From Hymenobacter sp. BT559 (GTDB lineage Bacteria; Bacteroidota; Bacteroidia; Cytophagales; Hymenobacteraceae), in the NCBI RefSeq assembly GCF_016427535.1, contig NZ_JAELXV010000002.1:977865-1041864 (forward strand): 64,000 nt of DNA. Reading direction: 5' to 3'. Below, one piece after another: positions 52,335 to 60,380 of this stretch. Both the position numbers and the translations under genes were made by a program. Within the stretch, counting starts at the first letter, position 1; the number at the start of each line of letters is the position of its first letter. The notes beneath the pieces were generated by a model that was given only the letters and a program-made list of their open reading frames with translations, was not told the origin of the DNA and did no database searches.

Positions 52335-54098
52335 CTAGTTGGCAGGCTGTTGAGATTGGGGGTTGTAGGGCCAGCCGAGCCACTTTTGGAAGCCGGCTTG
52401 CTGTGCCTCATCGGCGTCGGCTAGCTTCTCAATCGTGTAGCGAACGCCGTAGGCCGCGCCGGGCTGCGCTAGTAGCTCTACCAGCACCAGCCGATTTTGG
52501 CGGAACACAGCTATCTCATAGAGCGGCGCGTCGGTACTGAGCAGGCTTTGCAGGTTCATGTCAACGCGGCGGCCGTTGATGGCTACTATCTCATCATCGA
52601 CGGTGAGTACAGCGGAGGCCGGCGAGTTGGGCCAAATGTAGGTGACTTCGGTGCGCTCGTTTTTCACCACCGTGCGGAAGCCGAAGGTGCCTTCCGAAGC
52701 CGAGGCGTTTTCGTAGGCCACGAGCTGGCAGCCCACGGTGTGCAGGGCCTTGTCGAGTGGCTCTTGCAGGGGCGCGGTACCGTTGATGAATTTATCGAAG
52801 TAAACCTGCATTTTGCGGCCTGCTACCTCGCCCACGATGCGGGCGTAGTCCTCGTCAGTGTAGCCGACGCCGGTTTTGCCGAAGTCGTCGTAGAGGCGAC
52901 GCATCACGTCGTCGAGGCTGCGAGCGTGGCCATGCAGCTGCCGGATGGTGAGGTCGAGTAGCAGCGCCGTGAGCGCCCCCTTGTGATACACCGACACCTT
53001 GCGGTCGGGCACGCCAGGCTTGTAGCCGTCGAGCCAGAGGTCCATGCTAGCATCAGCCAAGCTTAGGTTTTGGCCGCCCGCGTCGTCGTAGTGCTTGCGC
53101 AACACAATATTCAGCTCCTCAAAATACTGGGCGGGCGTGCGGACATGGCTGCGCGCCAATAAGTACTCGCCGTAATAGGTTGTAATACCCTCCGCGATGT
53201 AGCAGGTGCGGAAATAGTTCTCGCGAGCGTAGTCGTACGGCTGCATCTCGGCCGGCCGGATAGCCTTGATGTTCCAAGTATGAAATAGCTCGTGGCAGCT
53301 CACGCCCAGCAACTCCTTGTATAGCGCCTCGTGCATTAGCAACTCGGCCGGCCCCAGGGTTATCACGGTCGAGTTGTGGTGCTCCACGCCGTGGTAGTGC
53401 TTGTAGGGCAAAAACTGATTGAGAAAGTGGTAATCCTGCACCGGGAAGCCGCCGAATAGCTTCAACTGCTCTTCCGAAAACGCTTTAAAATCAGCCAGCA
53501 GACGCGGCCAGTTGATGATGGCTTCCTCGCCCTGCGCCCACACGTGGAAGGGCAGCCCTCCCGCCTCGTACTGCTGGTGCTGAATAGTGGGGCTGGCAAT
53601 GAGCGGTGCATCGGCTAGCTGGTCGAAGTTTTTGGCTTCGAGTACATTCGGCTTCGACTGCGGCAGGCCGCAAGCCAGTCGCCAGTCGGGCGGCAGTACT
53701 AGCGAGAGTTGGCACGGCAAGTCTTGGTGCCCCTCGGCGTACATGAGCGCCTGCACGGGGTTGAGGTAAAGCTGCGTTTCATCGAGCCACGAGCCGCCGG
53801 CGTCCATTTGGTGGGCGTAGAAACTGTAGCGCACGCGCACGCTGCGGCCCGCCGCGCTGGGCACTTCCCAGCGGTCTTTCGTGACCTTGCGGTAGTGGAG
53901 GGGCTCGTCGGTTTCGGCGTCACTGAACTCTACCCGCTGAATCTTTTGGCCAAAATTTTGAATCTCATAGCGGCCTGGCCGCCAAGAGGGTAGCTGCAAG
54001 GCCAGCGGTGCGGTAGCCTCGGCTGGTACCTCCACCATGAGTTGAATTTGCAGGTAAAACGTGAGTGGATTCTCGAACGAAACGTGGTAGTAGGTCAT
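52335..54098 (-). CDS. M61 family metallopeptidase (glycyl aminopeptidase type)
   Basis: 587 residues from ATG 54098. The zinc site is GVSCHELFHTWNIKAIRP (HExxH, near 266) with the third ligand in YIAEGITTYYGEY. An N-terminal beta domain and a C-terminal PDZ-like domain (YIWPNSPASAVLTVDDEIVAINGRRVD) are typical of M61. There is no clear signal peptide, so it may be cytoplasmic. It probably degrades or trims peptides. Confidence 0.92.
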   Translation of the reverse strand: MTYYHVSFENPLTFYLQIQLMVEVPAEATAPLALQLPSWRPGRYEIQNFGQKIQRVEFSDAETDEPLHYRKVTKDRWEVPSAAGRSVRVRYSFYAHQMDAGGSWLDETQLYLNPVQALMYAEGHQDLPCQLSLVLPPDWRLACGLPQSKPNVLEAKNFDQLADAPLIASPTIQHQQYEAGGLPFHVWAQGEEAIINWPRLLADFKAFSEEQLKLFGGFPVQDYHFLNQFLPYKHYHGVEHHNSTVITLGPAELLMHEALYKELLGVSCHELFHTWNIKAIRPAEMQPYDYARENYFRTCYIAEGITTYYGEYLLARSHVRTPAQYFEELNIVLRKHYDDAGGQNLSLADASMDLWLDGYKPGVPDRKVSVYHKGALTALLLDLTIRQLHGHARSLDDVMRRLYDDFGKTGVGYTDEDYARIVGEVAGRKMQVYFDKFINGTAPLQEPLDKALHTVGCQLVAYENASASEGTFGFRTVVKNERTEVTYIWPNSPASAVLTVDDEIVAINGRRVDMNLQSLLSTDAPLYEIAVFRQNRLVLVELLAQPGAAYGVRYTIEKLADADEAQQAGFQKWLGWPYNPQSQQPAN

Positions 54099-54146
54099 GG
54101 GTAGGAGGGATGCGGCGCGCAATGTTACGTACAGGCGTTGCTAGGG

Positions 54147-54258
54147 GTAGAGACGCTATACTTTGCGTCTGACGTTAGGATGCGTTATAACAGCCGTTGA
54201 AGTCTGGCATCAGCATACGCTACGTAGCAACGCAAGACGCAAAGTATTGCGTCTCTAC
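54147..54258. repeat. 112-bp palindromic element (GTAGAGACGC type)
   Basis: Inverted arms of 24 bp (54147-54170 and 54235-54258) read GTAGAGACGC, ATACTTTGCGTCT and complement, with few mismatches. This motif is a common intergenic repeat type. It sits between the M61 and rpmH promoters. Confidence 0.75.
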
Positions 54259-54319
54259 ACCTGGCAACAGCCGCTAGGCATTCTCGAAGTAACATCTTGC
54301 TATTGTAAAGCTAAATCCG

Positions 54320-54328
54320 TACCTTTGC
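54320..54328 (+). promoter_or_regulatory. Promoter of rpmH
   Basis: TACCTTTGC is a perfect -7 box, with TTG at 54297-54299, 20 nt upstream, as -33 element. The leader is about 20 nt. Confidence 0.8.
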
Positions 54329-54354
54329 CGGCCCAACTCGCAATTTAACTTGTC

Positions 54355-54513
54355 ATGAAACGTACCTTTCAACCCTCGCAACGCAAGCGTCGCAACAAGC
54401 ACGGCTTCCGTGAGCGCATGGCCTCCGCTAATGGCCGCAACGTACTAGCCCGCCGCCGTGCCAAAGGCCGCAAGCGCCTCACCGTATCGGACGAAGGCCG
54501 TCACAAGCGCTAG
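54355..54513 (+). CDS. rpmH: 50S ribosomal protein L34
   Basis: 52 residues, very basic, too short for the usual ORF cut-off: [20 protein letters not shown] and [20 protein letters not shown] then [12 protein letters not shown]. The [19 protein letters not shown] start is diagnostic. It is followed by rnpA, the conserved bacterial order, but 262 bp away with a hairpin and a palindrome between. Confidence 0.98.
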   Translation: MKRTFQPSQRKRRNKHGFRERMASANGRNVLARRRAKGRKRLTVSDEGRHKR

Positions 54514-54566
54514 TCTTTTGATTTAGCTGGTAGCTAATGGCTTATCGCTATTAGCTTCGCAGATAG

Positions 54567-54630
54567 CCGCATTGTTGGGGCAGGTTATTTTCTGGTTTCG
54601 CCAGAAATAACTGCCGCTACAATGCGGCTT
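54567..54630 (+). terminator. Long imperfect hairpin after rpmH
   Basis: The outer arms AGCCGCATTGT/ACAATGCGGCT and inner arms AGGTTATTTTCTGG/CCAGAAATAACT form one extended stem with small bulges, followed by TCGCTGTTTTTGTTT. A smaller stem (54532-54556) precedes it. It likely ends the rpmH transcript. Confidence 0.7.
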
Positions 54631-54678
54631 CGCTGTTTTTGTTTCAATCTGTTTTTGAAAGCAGAGTAAATAAACTTT

Positions 54679-54773
54679 GTCATGCAGAGCGTAGCGAAGC
54701 ATCTCGCTCGCTTCGTTATTTAACGTCTAGGTTCACTGCGCCACGCGAGATGCTTCGCTGCGCTCTGCATGAC
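54679..54773. repeat. 95-bp palindromic repeat, copy 2 (CATGCTGA family)
   Basis: Arms 54679-54707 (GTCATGCAGAGCGTAGCG ... ATCTCGC) and 54745-54773 are inverted copies. It ends 2 bp before the rnpA ATG, so the rnpA leader must lie inside it if transcription starts upstream. Confidence 0.9.
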
Positions 54774-54775
54774 CG

Positions 54776-55240
54776 ATGGAAATGCCTTCCGAACAGAATA
54801 ACGTGAACGAGCCAATCGCTAACAGCTCTCAGTCAGTAGCTAAGAGAAGCTACACCTTTCCAAAGGAGGAGCATCTGTGCAGCAAAAAGCGCATTGAGCA
54901 GCTTTTTAATCGCCAAAATCCCTCGCTCGGCGCATATCCATTGCGCCTGACGTGGCTGCCCGCGCCGGCGCGCACCACCGCCCCGCCCGAGGTACTCATT
55001 ACAGTACCCAAGCGCACCTTCAAGCGGGCCGTGGACCGCAACCGCCTCAAACGCCTCGTGCGCGAGGCCTACCGCCTCAATAAATACCGCTTGCTCGAAG
55101 CCGAAAACGGCCACCCAGTAGCACTATTGGGCATTCTCTATACCGGCAAAGAAAAAAGTGAGCTGCCGCTGATAGAAAAAAAATTAATTTCCGGGCTTAA
55201 TCGTTTGCTGGCCGAAGCTTCGGTGCAACCCGCGCCGTAG
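54776..55240 (+). CDS. rnpA: Ribonuclease P protein component
   Basis: 154 residues, longer than the usual 110-130 because of an N-terminal polar extension (about 25 residues). The RNP motif is RAVDRNRLKRLVREAYR, with ITVPKRTFKRAV before it. It is the protein subunit of RNase P, which matures tRNA 5' ends. ATG 54782 is an alternative start. It has a palindromic repeat directly upstream. Confidence 0.95.
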   Translation: MEMPSEQNNVNEPIANSSQSVAKRSYTFPKEEHLCSKKRIEQLFNRQNPSLGAYPLRLTWLPAPARTTAPPEVLITVPKRTFKRAVDRNRLKRLVREAYRLNKYRLLEAENGHPVALLGILYTGKEKSELPLIEKKLISGLNRLLAEASVQPAP

Positions 55241-55365
55241 TATTGCTTATCTTCACCTGCGATACAGCCACCACGGCTACCTAGGGCGCATCGTTGCGCC
55301 ACGCCAACTGGTCCATTAGTTGCACAGTATCGCTTATTAGCTTCGCTGCCTCCGTTTTCCCGCCG

Positions 55366-57060
55366 ATGACCACTCGTACAAAAGTTCTCGCTTCCCTGGC
55401 CCTAGGTACCTTAGGCCTCGCCAGCTTCCGCGCTGCCTCCGATAGCGAGCGGTACTTCGAGATTGCCAAAAACTTGGACATTTTCGCCACGCTGTTCAAG
55501 GAAGTGAACACGTACTACGTGGACGAAATCACGCCCGGCAAGCTGGTGAAAACGGGCATCGACGGCATGCTAAAATCGCTGGACCCGTACACTAACTACA
55601 TTCCGGAAGACGATATCGAGGACTTCCGGACCATGACGACCGGGCAGTACGGCGGCATCGGGGCGGTAGTGATAAAGCGCAACGGCAAGACCGTGGTGCA
55701 GAGCGCCTACGAAGGCTATCCGGCCCAGAAAGCAGGCTTGCTGCCTGGCGATGAAATTTTGACTATCAACAACATCAATGTTGATAAGAAGACTAACGCC
55801 GACATCAGCAAGCTGCTCAAAGGCCAGGCGCAGTCGCTGGTGAAGCTCATTGTGACGCGCTACGGCCAAGACAAGCCGGTGGAGGTCAACATTACCCGCG
55901 ATAAAATTCAGGTCAACAACGTGCCGTACTACGGCATGCTGACCTCGGATATCGGGTATTTCCAGCTCGGTGGCTTCACCGTAGATGCCGGCCGCGAGGT
56001 GCGTACTGCCGTGGCCAAGCTCAAGGAGCAGGGTGCGAAAAAGCTGGTGTTCGACATTCGCGACAACCCCGGCGGCCTGCTCAACGAGGCAGTGAATATC
56101 TCCAATCTCTTTGTAGATAAGGGGTTGGACGTAGTAAGCACCAAGGGCAAAGTAACCGAGTGGAATAAAACCTACAAGGCGCTCGACGTGCCGCTCGATA
56201 CCCAGATTCCTATCGCCATCATCACGAGCAACCGCTCGGCCTCGGCGTCCGAAATCGTGTCAGGCGTGCTGCAAGACTACGACCGCGCTGTGCTCGTGGG
56301 CGAGCGCACTTTCGGCAAGGGCCTCGTGCAGGCCACGCGCCCGCTCAGCTACAACTCGCAGTTGAAAGTAACGACCGCCAAGTACTACATCCCGAGCGGC
56401 CGCTGCATCCAGGAAATCGACTACTCGCACCGCGGCGAGGATGGCGCGCTCACTAAATTTCCTGATTCACTGCGCACGGCCTTCAAAACCCAGGCCGGCC
56501 GCGTGGTGTACGACGGCGGCGGTGTGGCCCCCGACATCGACGTGCAGGACCGCGAAATCGCCGACATCACCCGCGTGCTCATCCAGAAGAGCTACCTCTT
56601 CGACTACGCCACGCGCTTCCGCTCCGAGCACGCTACCATCGCCCCGGCCAAGCAGTTCAAGCTCACCGATGCTGACTACCAGAAGTTCGTGGCCTACCTC
56701 CAAAACAAGAGCATCGCCTACAGCACCGACGCCGAGCGTTCCCTCACCGACCTCACCAAAAAGGTGAAAGAGGAGAAGCACTACGACGACGTGAAGCTGG
56801 AGCTCGACGCCATCAAGAAGAAGGTTACCGTCAATAAGGCCAACGACTTGCAGCGCTTCAAGCCCGAAATAAAGGAAATCCTAGAGTCGGAAATCGTGTC
56901 GCGCTACTACTACGAGAAGGGCCGCACCGAAGCCAGCTTCGACGATGACCCCAACATCCAGGCCGCCGTGGCCGTCCTCAACGACCCCAACCGCTACGCC
57001 GCGCTGCTAAAGCCGGGCGGGCAAGCCGCCAGCGCGCGGAAGTCGGCGGGGGTGAAGTAA
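55366..57060 (+). CDS. S41 family C-terminal processing peptidase
   Basis: 564 residues from ATG 55366; the frame upstream to 55294 has no signal-like start. A signal anchor (VLASLALGTLGLASFRAA) is followed by an N-terminal helical region, a PDZ domain (GIGAVVIKRNGKTVVQSAYE ... GLLPGDEILTINNI) and the protease domain with nucleophile Ser in NRSASASEIVSG (near 295) and Lys in VGERTFGKGLVQ. It is a periplasmic CtpA-type serine protease. A terminator follows that overlaps the next promoter. Confidence 0.94.
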   Translation: MTTRTKVLASLALGTLGLASFRAASDSERYFEIAKNLDIFATLFKEVNTYYVDEITPGKLVKTGIDGMLKSLDPYTNYIPEDDIEDFRTMTTGQYGGIGAVVIKRNGKTVVQSAYEGYPAQKAGLLPGDEILTINNINVDKKTNADISKLLKGQAQSLVKLIVTRYGQDKPVEVNITRDKIQVNNVPYYGMLTSDIGYFQLGGFTVDAGREVRTAVAKLKEQGAKKLVFDIRDNPGGLLNEAVNISNLFVDKGLDVVSTKGKVTEWNKTYKALDVPLDTQIPIAIITSNRSASASEIVSGVLQDYDRAVLVGERTFGKGLVQATRPLSYNSQLKVTTAKYYIPSGRCIQEIDYSHRGEDGALTKFPDSLRTAFKTQAGRVVYDGGGVAPDIDVQDREIADITRVLIQKSYLFDYATRFRSEHATIAPAKQFKLTDADYQKFVAYLQNKSIAYSTDAERSLTDLTKKVKEEKHYDDVKLELDAIKKKVTVNKANDLQRFKPEIKEILESEIVSRYYYEKGRTEASFDDDPNIQAAVAVLNDPNRYAALLKPGGQAASARKSAGVK

Positions 57061-57084
57061 GGAGGCCAAGTACCTATGTTTAGA

Positions 57085-57112
57085 AAAGCAGGCATCGTGA
57101 GGTGCCTGCTTT
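57085..57112 (+). terminator. Terminator of the S41 protease gene
   Basis: A perfect 10-bp stem (AAAGCAGGCA, 8-nt loop) is followed by TATTTTTG, which is also the -7 box of the next gene. Confidence 0.85.
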
Positions 57113-57119
57113 ATTTTTG
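57112..57119 (+). promoter_or_regulatory. Promoter -7 box of the AT-rich small gene
   Basis: TATTTTTG fits TAnnTTTG. It shares bases with the terminator U tract and ends 9 nt before ATG 57129. Confidence 0.5.
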
Positions 57120-57128
57120 TTTACACAA

Positions 57129-57458
57129 ATGAGCCGAATAACTGAGCTAGCAGATTTTGTTGGAAAGCTTAAGTGTCAAGTGAGGCTTAAGCTGAAGGTA
57201 GACGAAGCTCCAGAAATATGGGCTAGAGGAATCGGCTTGCCAGTAGATGGTTATATCGAGCTGCACGGGCCTTCGCCATTTCGAGAAGTAGAATGGCTTG
57301 AGATTAACCCAGCAGTTATAGAGCATATAGGTAGGCTTGTGGAGCCTAAGCAGCATAATTATTTGGAAGAGATAGGCGCGTTTTTGCTCTCTAAGAATAT
57401 CGCTTACCTTGTCAAGGAAGGAATAGTACGAATTTCCTTTTCCGAACTTGTCGGCTAG
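57129..57458 (+). CDS. Hypothetical protein, AT-rich gene
   Basis: 109 residues from ATG 57129. The sequence (LADFVGKLKCQVRLKLKVDE, LHGPSPFREVEWLEINP, YLVKEGIVRISFSELVG) looks like a compact alpha/beta domain, perhaps an immunity-type protein, but I recognise no family. The codons are clearly more AT-rich than those of its neighbours, and it sits 8 bp before tsaB, so it is probably a later insertion into this operon position. Confidence 0.6.
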   Translation: MSRITELADFVGKLKCQVRLKLKVDEAPEIWARGIGLPVDGYIELHGPSPFREVEWLEINPAVIEHIGRLVEPKQHNYLEEIGAFLLSKNIAYLVKEGIVRISFSELVG

Positions 57459-57466
57459 TATTAATA

Positions 57467-58162
57467 ATGAATTTGTTACTCTCTCTCGAAACCTCTTCCC
57501 CAATCTGCTCCATCGCGCTGCACAACGTGGAGGATGGCCGCCTGCTCGGCCAGTCTGAGTTGCGCCTCGAAAAATCGCATTCCACCCACCTCACGGTCTT
57601 GATTGAGCAGCTCATAGCCAATACTGGCTACACGCTGCGCGACCTCGCGGCCGTGGCCGTGAGCGATGGCCCTGGCTCGTACACCGGCCTGCGTATTGGA
57701 GCTGCGGCAGCCAAGGGCTTGTGCTTCGCGCTGGATATTCCGCTGGTGGCGGTGGGCACACTACCCGCGCTGGCCCACCAGGTAGCTGCCCGCACGCCCC
57801 GCGCCGCTACTTACTATTACGCGCCCATGCTCGACGCCCGTCGGCAGGAAGTGTACACAGCCCTCTACCGCTCCGATGGCCACGAACTGGCCGCACCCGC
57901 GCCGCTCATCCTAACCCCCGAGGCGCTGGCCGAACAATTAGCCCACCACTCAGTGTTATTCTTCGGGTCGGGCGTCGCTAAGTTTCAACCCTTGGTAAGC
58001 GACAACCCGAATGCTACTTTCCTTGCCGACGTGCAGCCCTCAGCAGTAAGCGTTGGCGAGCTGGCCCTAGGTGCCTACCAGCGCCAGGAGTTTAAGGATG
58101 TGGCTTATTATGAGCCTTTTTATTTAAAAGAAGTTTATACAACCACGCCACGTAGTGCTTAG
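57467..58162 (+). CDS. tsaB: tRNA threonylcarbamoyladenosine biosynthesis protein TsaB
   Basis: 231 residues, the usual size. The N-terminus LLLSLETSSPICSIALHN and the motif AVAVSDGPGSYTGLRIGAAAAKGLCFALD are diagnostic for TsaB of the ASKHA fold. It partners TsaD/TsaE in making t6A37 in tRNAs that read ANN codons. Confidence 0.94.
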   Translation: MNLLLSLETSSPICSIALHNVEDGRLLGQSELRLEKSHSTHLTVLIEQLIANTGYTLRDLAAVAVSDGPGSYTGLRIGAAAAKGLCFALDIPLVAVGTLPALAHQVAARTPRAATYYYAPMLDARRQEVYTALYRSDGHELAAPAPLILTPEALAEQLAHHSVLFFGSGVAKFQPLVSDNPNATFLADVQPSAVSVGELALGAYQRQEFKDVAYYEPFYLKEVYTTTPRSA

Positions 58163-58166
58163 GTGA

Positions 58167-58227
58167 TAGTGCTTGGTGCCCAGTTTGATAACTTGGCCCA
58201 AGCACTAGGCACCAAGCACCAAGCACT
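58167..58227. repeat. Short palindromic repeat (AGTGCTTGGTGCC type)
   Basis: TAGTGCTTGGTGCC (58167-58180) is inverted as GGCACCAAGCAC with a tandem CAAGCACTA (58208-58227). It lies between tsaB and the DUF2480 gene and may work as a terminator or be a dispersed repeat. Confidence 0.7.
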
Positions 58228-58233
58228 AAAACT

Positions 58234-58764
58234 ATGGAGCCGCTTTTTGTAAACCGCGTTGCTGCCTCGGGCCTCGTTACCCTTAACCTAGAGGAGTACA
58301 TTCACCCCGGCGACCGGGTAGTGTACGACATCAAGGACAACCTTTTCCACGGCTTGATGCTGCGCGAAAAGGATTTCCGCGAGTTCGTAAAAACCCACGA
58401 CTGGACGCAGTACGACGGAAAAAACGTGGCCGTCATTTGCTCGGCCGACGCCATTGTGCCCACCTGGGCCTACATGCTGCTGGCCAGCAAGCTGCAAGGC
58501 CACGCCCACCGCTACGTTTTTGGCGACCTAGGGGCGCTGGAGCAGTCGCTTTTTGAGGAAGCCATTGCCGGTATCAATCCCGCTGATTATCAAGATGCCA
58601 AGCTGGTAATTAAAGGGTGTGGCGACAAGCCAGTTCCCACGTTTGCCTACGTGGCTATTATGCAGCGGCTACTGCCGATGGCCGCTAGCATCATGTATGG
58701 CGAGCCGTGCAGCACCGTACCGCTGTATAAAAAGCCGAAAGCGGCGGTAGCTGCTGAAGCCTAG
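58234..58764 (+). CDS. DUF2480 family protein
   Basis: 176 residues. The opening LFVNRVAASGLVTLNLEEYI and the segments VYDIKDNLFHGLMLREKDFR, CSADAIVPTWAYMLLASKL and IKGCGDKPVPTFAYVAIMQRL are typical of this small Bacteroidota family. Function is unknown; it is presumed cytoplasmic. Confidence 0.85.
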   Translation: MEPLFVNRVAASGLVTLNLEEYIHPGDRVVYDIKDNLFHGLMLREKDFREFVKTHDWTQYDGKNVAVICSADAIVPTWAYMLLASKLQGHAHRYVFGDLGALEQSLFEEAIAGINPADYQDAKLVIKGCGDKPVPTFAYVAIMQRLLPMAASIMYGEPCSTVPLYKKPKAAVAAEA

Positions 58765-58773
58765 GTTACGCTT

Positions 58774-58866
58774 GTCATGCTGAGCACAGCGAAGCATCTC
58801 GCTCACTTCGCTGTTGGCGTAGAGGATGCTGCACCATGCGAGATGCTTCGCTGCGCTCAGCATGAC
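58774..58866. repeat. 93-bp palindromic repeat, copy 3 (CATGCTGA family)
   Basis: Arms 58774-58802 (GTCATGCTGAGCACAGCG ... ATCTCGC) and 58838-58866 are inverted copies. The centre differs in sequence from the other copies. A terminator follows directly. Confidence 0.9.
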
Positions 58867-58880
58867 AACAAAAAATAATC

Positions 58881-58916
58881 AAAAAGCCCGCGCCAATCTC
58901 TGACGTGGGCTTTTTT
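58881..58916 (+). terminator. Intrinsic terminator of the DUF2480 gene
   Basis: A 12-bp stem with one G-T pair (AAAAAGCCCGCG with CGTGGGCTTTTT) is followed by T-rich sequence. The in-frame GTG 58905 lies inside it, so that is not the start of the next gene. Confidence 0.88.
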
Positions 58917-58952
58917 GCGCTCAAACGAAAAGCAGCCCCGACATTTGCCGGC

Positions 58953-60290
58953 GTGCAAACACAATCATATAAAATAAATTTCCGCACCGGCGCCTCCATC
59001 GTCATCGCCAATATGGTGGGCACGGGCGTTTTCACCAGCCTTGGGTTTCAGCTTCTAGATATTCAAAGTGGCTTTGCGCTGCTGATGCTGTGGGCGGTGG
59101 GCGGCCTCATCGCCCTGTGCGGAGCCGTGAGCTATGGTGAACTGGCGGCGGCCATGCCGCGCTCGGGCGGCGAGTATCACTATCTCAGTCAGATTTATCA
59201 CCCCGCTCTAGGGTTTTTATCGGGCTGGGTGTCGGCTACGGTGGGCTTTGCTGCGCCTACGGCGCTGGCCGCGCTGGCGCTTGGCCGCTATGCCCAAAGC
59301 GTGTGGCCCGCGTTGGCTGTGACGGTAGTGGCCGATATATCGGGCGCGCAACTGCTGGCCGTGGGAGTAGTAGTGGCGCTAGCCCTAGTGCATGGCCGTA
59401 GTGTGCAGGCCGGCAGCCGCTTGCAGGTAGCTATTACCGCACTGAAGGTGGGCGTACTGGTCGCGTTCATCGGGGCAGGCCTAGTGGCCGGTAAGCCTCA
59501 AGCTTTAAGCTTCGTACCCGACGCGGTAGGCTGGCAGGCGCTGCTCAGCCCCGCCTTCGCTGTGAGTTTGGTGTACGTCAGCTATGCCTACTCGGGCTGG
59601 AATGCCGCCGCCTATCTCACCGGCGAAATCGACCAGCCGCAGCGCAACTTGTCGCGCATTTTGCTCACCGGCACTGCAGTGGTACTCCTATTATATGTAG
59701 GGCTAAATTTCGTGTTCCTGCGCTCGACGCCCCTGGGGTGGCTAAAGGGGCAGTTGGAAGTCGGCTTCATCTCGGCCAATTACCTGTTTGGCCCCGCCTG
59801 GGGCCGTTTTGCCGGGGCCGTCATTGCGGCGCTACTCGTGTCCACTATCAGCGCCATGATTTTTGCCGGCCCGCGCATCACCCAAGCGATGGGGGAGGAC
59901 CTGCCCGCCCTAGGTTGGCTGGCTCAGCGCACGCCAGCCGGTATTCCGCAGCGGGCATTGTTGCTGCAAGTAGCAATTAGCCTAGTATTTATTCTGAAGC
60001 CTGATTTTCAGGCCGTGCTCGTATACGCGGGCTTTGTGCTGAACCTGTTCACATTCCTCACGGTGCTGGGGGTGTTTGTATTGCGTTGGCGGCAGCCGCG
60101 GTTGCCGCGCCCCTACCGCGCCTGGGGCTACCCCTTCACGCCGCTCATTTTCCTGGCCTTGAGCGCTTGGACGCTGGTTTTTATTATCAAAGACAAGCAA
60201 ACGGAATCGCTCTATGGGCTAGCCACCGTAGCGGGTGGCCTGCTGGTTTATTTCGCGGTGCAAAAGCTGCGGCCCGCTTCCAGGCCCTAG
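58953..60290 (+). CDS. APC superfamily amino acid permease
   Basis: 445 residues from GTG 58953, the only plausible start after the terminator. Twelve or so membrane spans begin with NFRTGASIVIANMVGTGVFT, the APC signature, then GALCGAVSYGELAAAMPRSGGEYHYL. YAYSGWNAAAYLTGEI in the sixth span region is also typical. A GACATTTGC box ends 4 nt before the GTG. It likely imports amino acids; the substrate is unknown. Confidence 0.88.
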   Translation: MQTQSYKINFRTGASIVIANMVGTGVFTSLGFQLLDIQSGFALLMLWAVGGLIALCGAVSYGELAAAMPRSGGEYHYLSQIYHPALGFLSGWVSATVGFAAPTALAALALGRYAQSVWPALAVTVVADISGAQLLAVGVVVALALVHGRSVQAGSRLQVAITALKVGVLVAFIGAGLVAGKPQALSFVPDAVGWQALLSPAFAVSLVYVSYAYSGWNAAAYLTGEIDQPQRNLSRILLTGTAVVLLLYVGLNFVFLRSTPLGWLKGQLEVGFISANYLFGPAWGRFAGAVIAALLVSTISAMIFAGPRITQAMGEDLPALGWLAQRTPAGIPQRALLLQVAISLVFILKPDFQAVLVYAGFVLNLFTFLTVLGVFVLRWRQPRLPRPYRAWGYPFTPLIFLALSAWTLVFIIKDKQTESLYGLATVAGGLLVYFAVQKLRPASRP

Positions 60291-60380
60291 GTTCGGCTTC
60301 TGCTCGGTTTACTTTTCTATCTTCTGCCAATTAACGCTTGCTGGCTCTTTCACCTTCGGCCAGTCCCCGCCTCTCTATCA

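Noticed and set aside
58905..58952. Upstream start for the APC permease
   Set aside because: GTG 58905 lies inside an intrinsic terminator stem.
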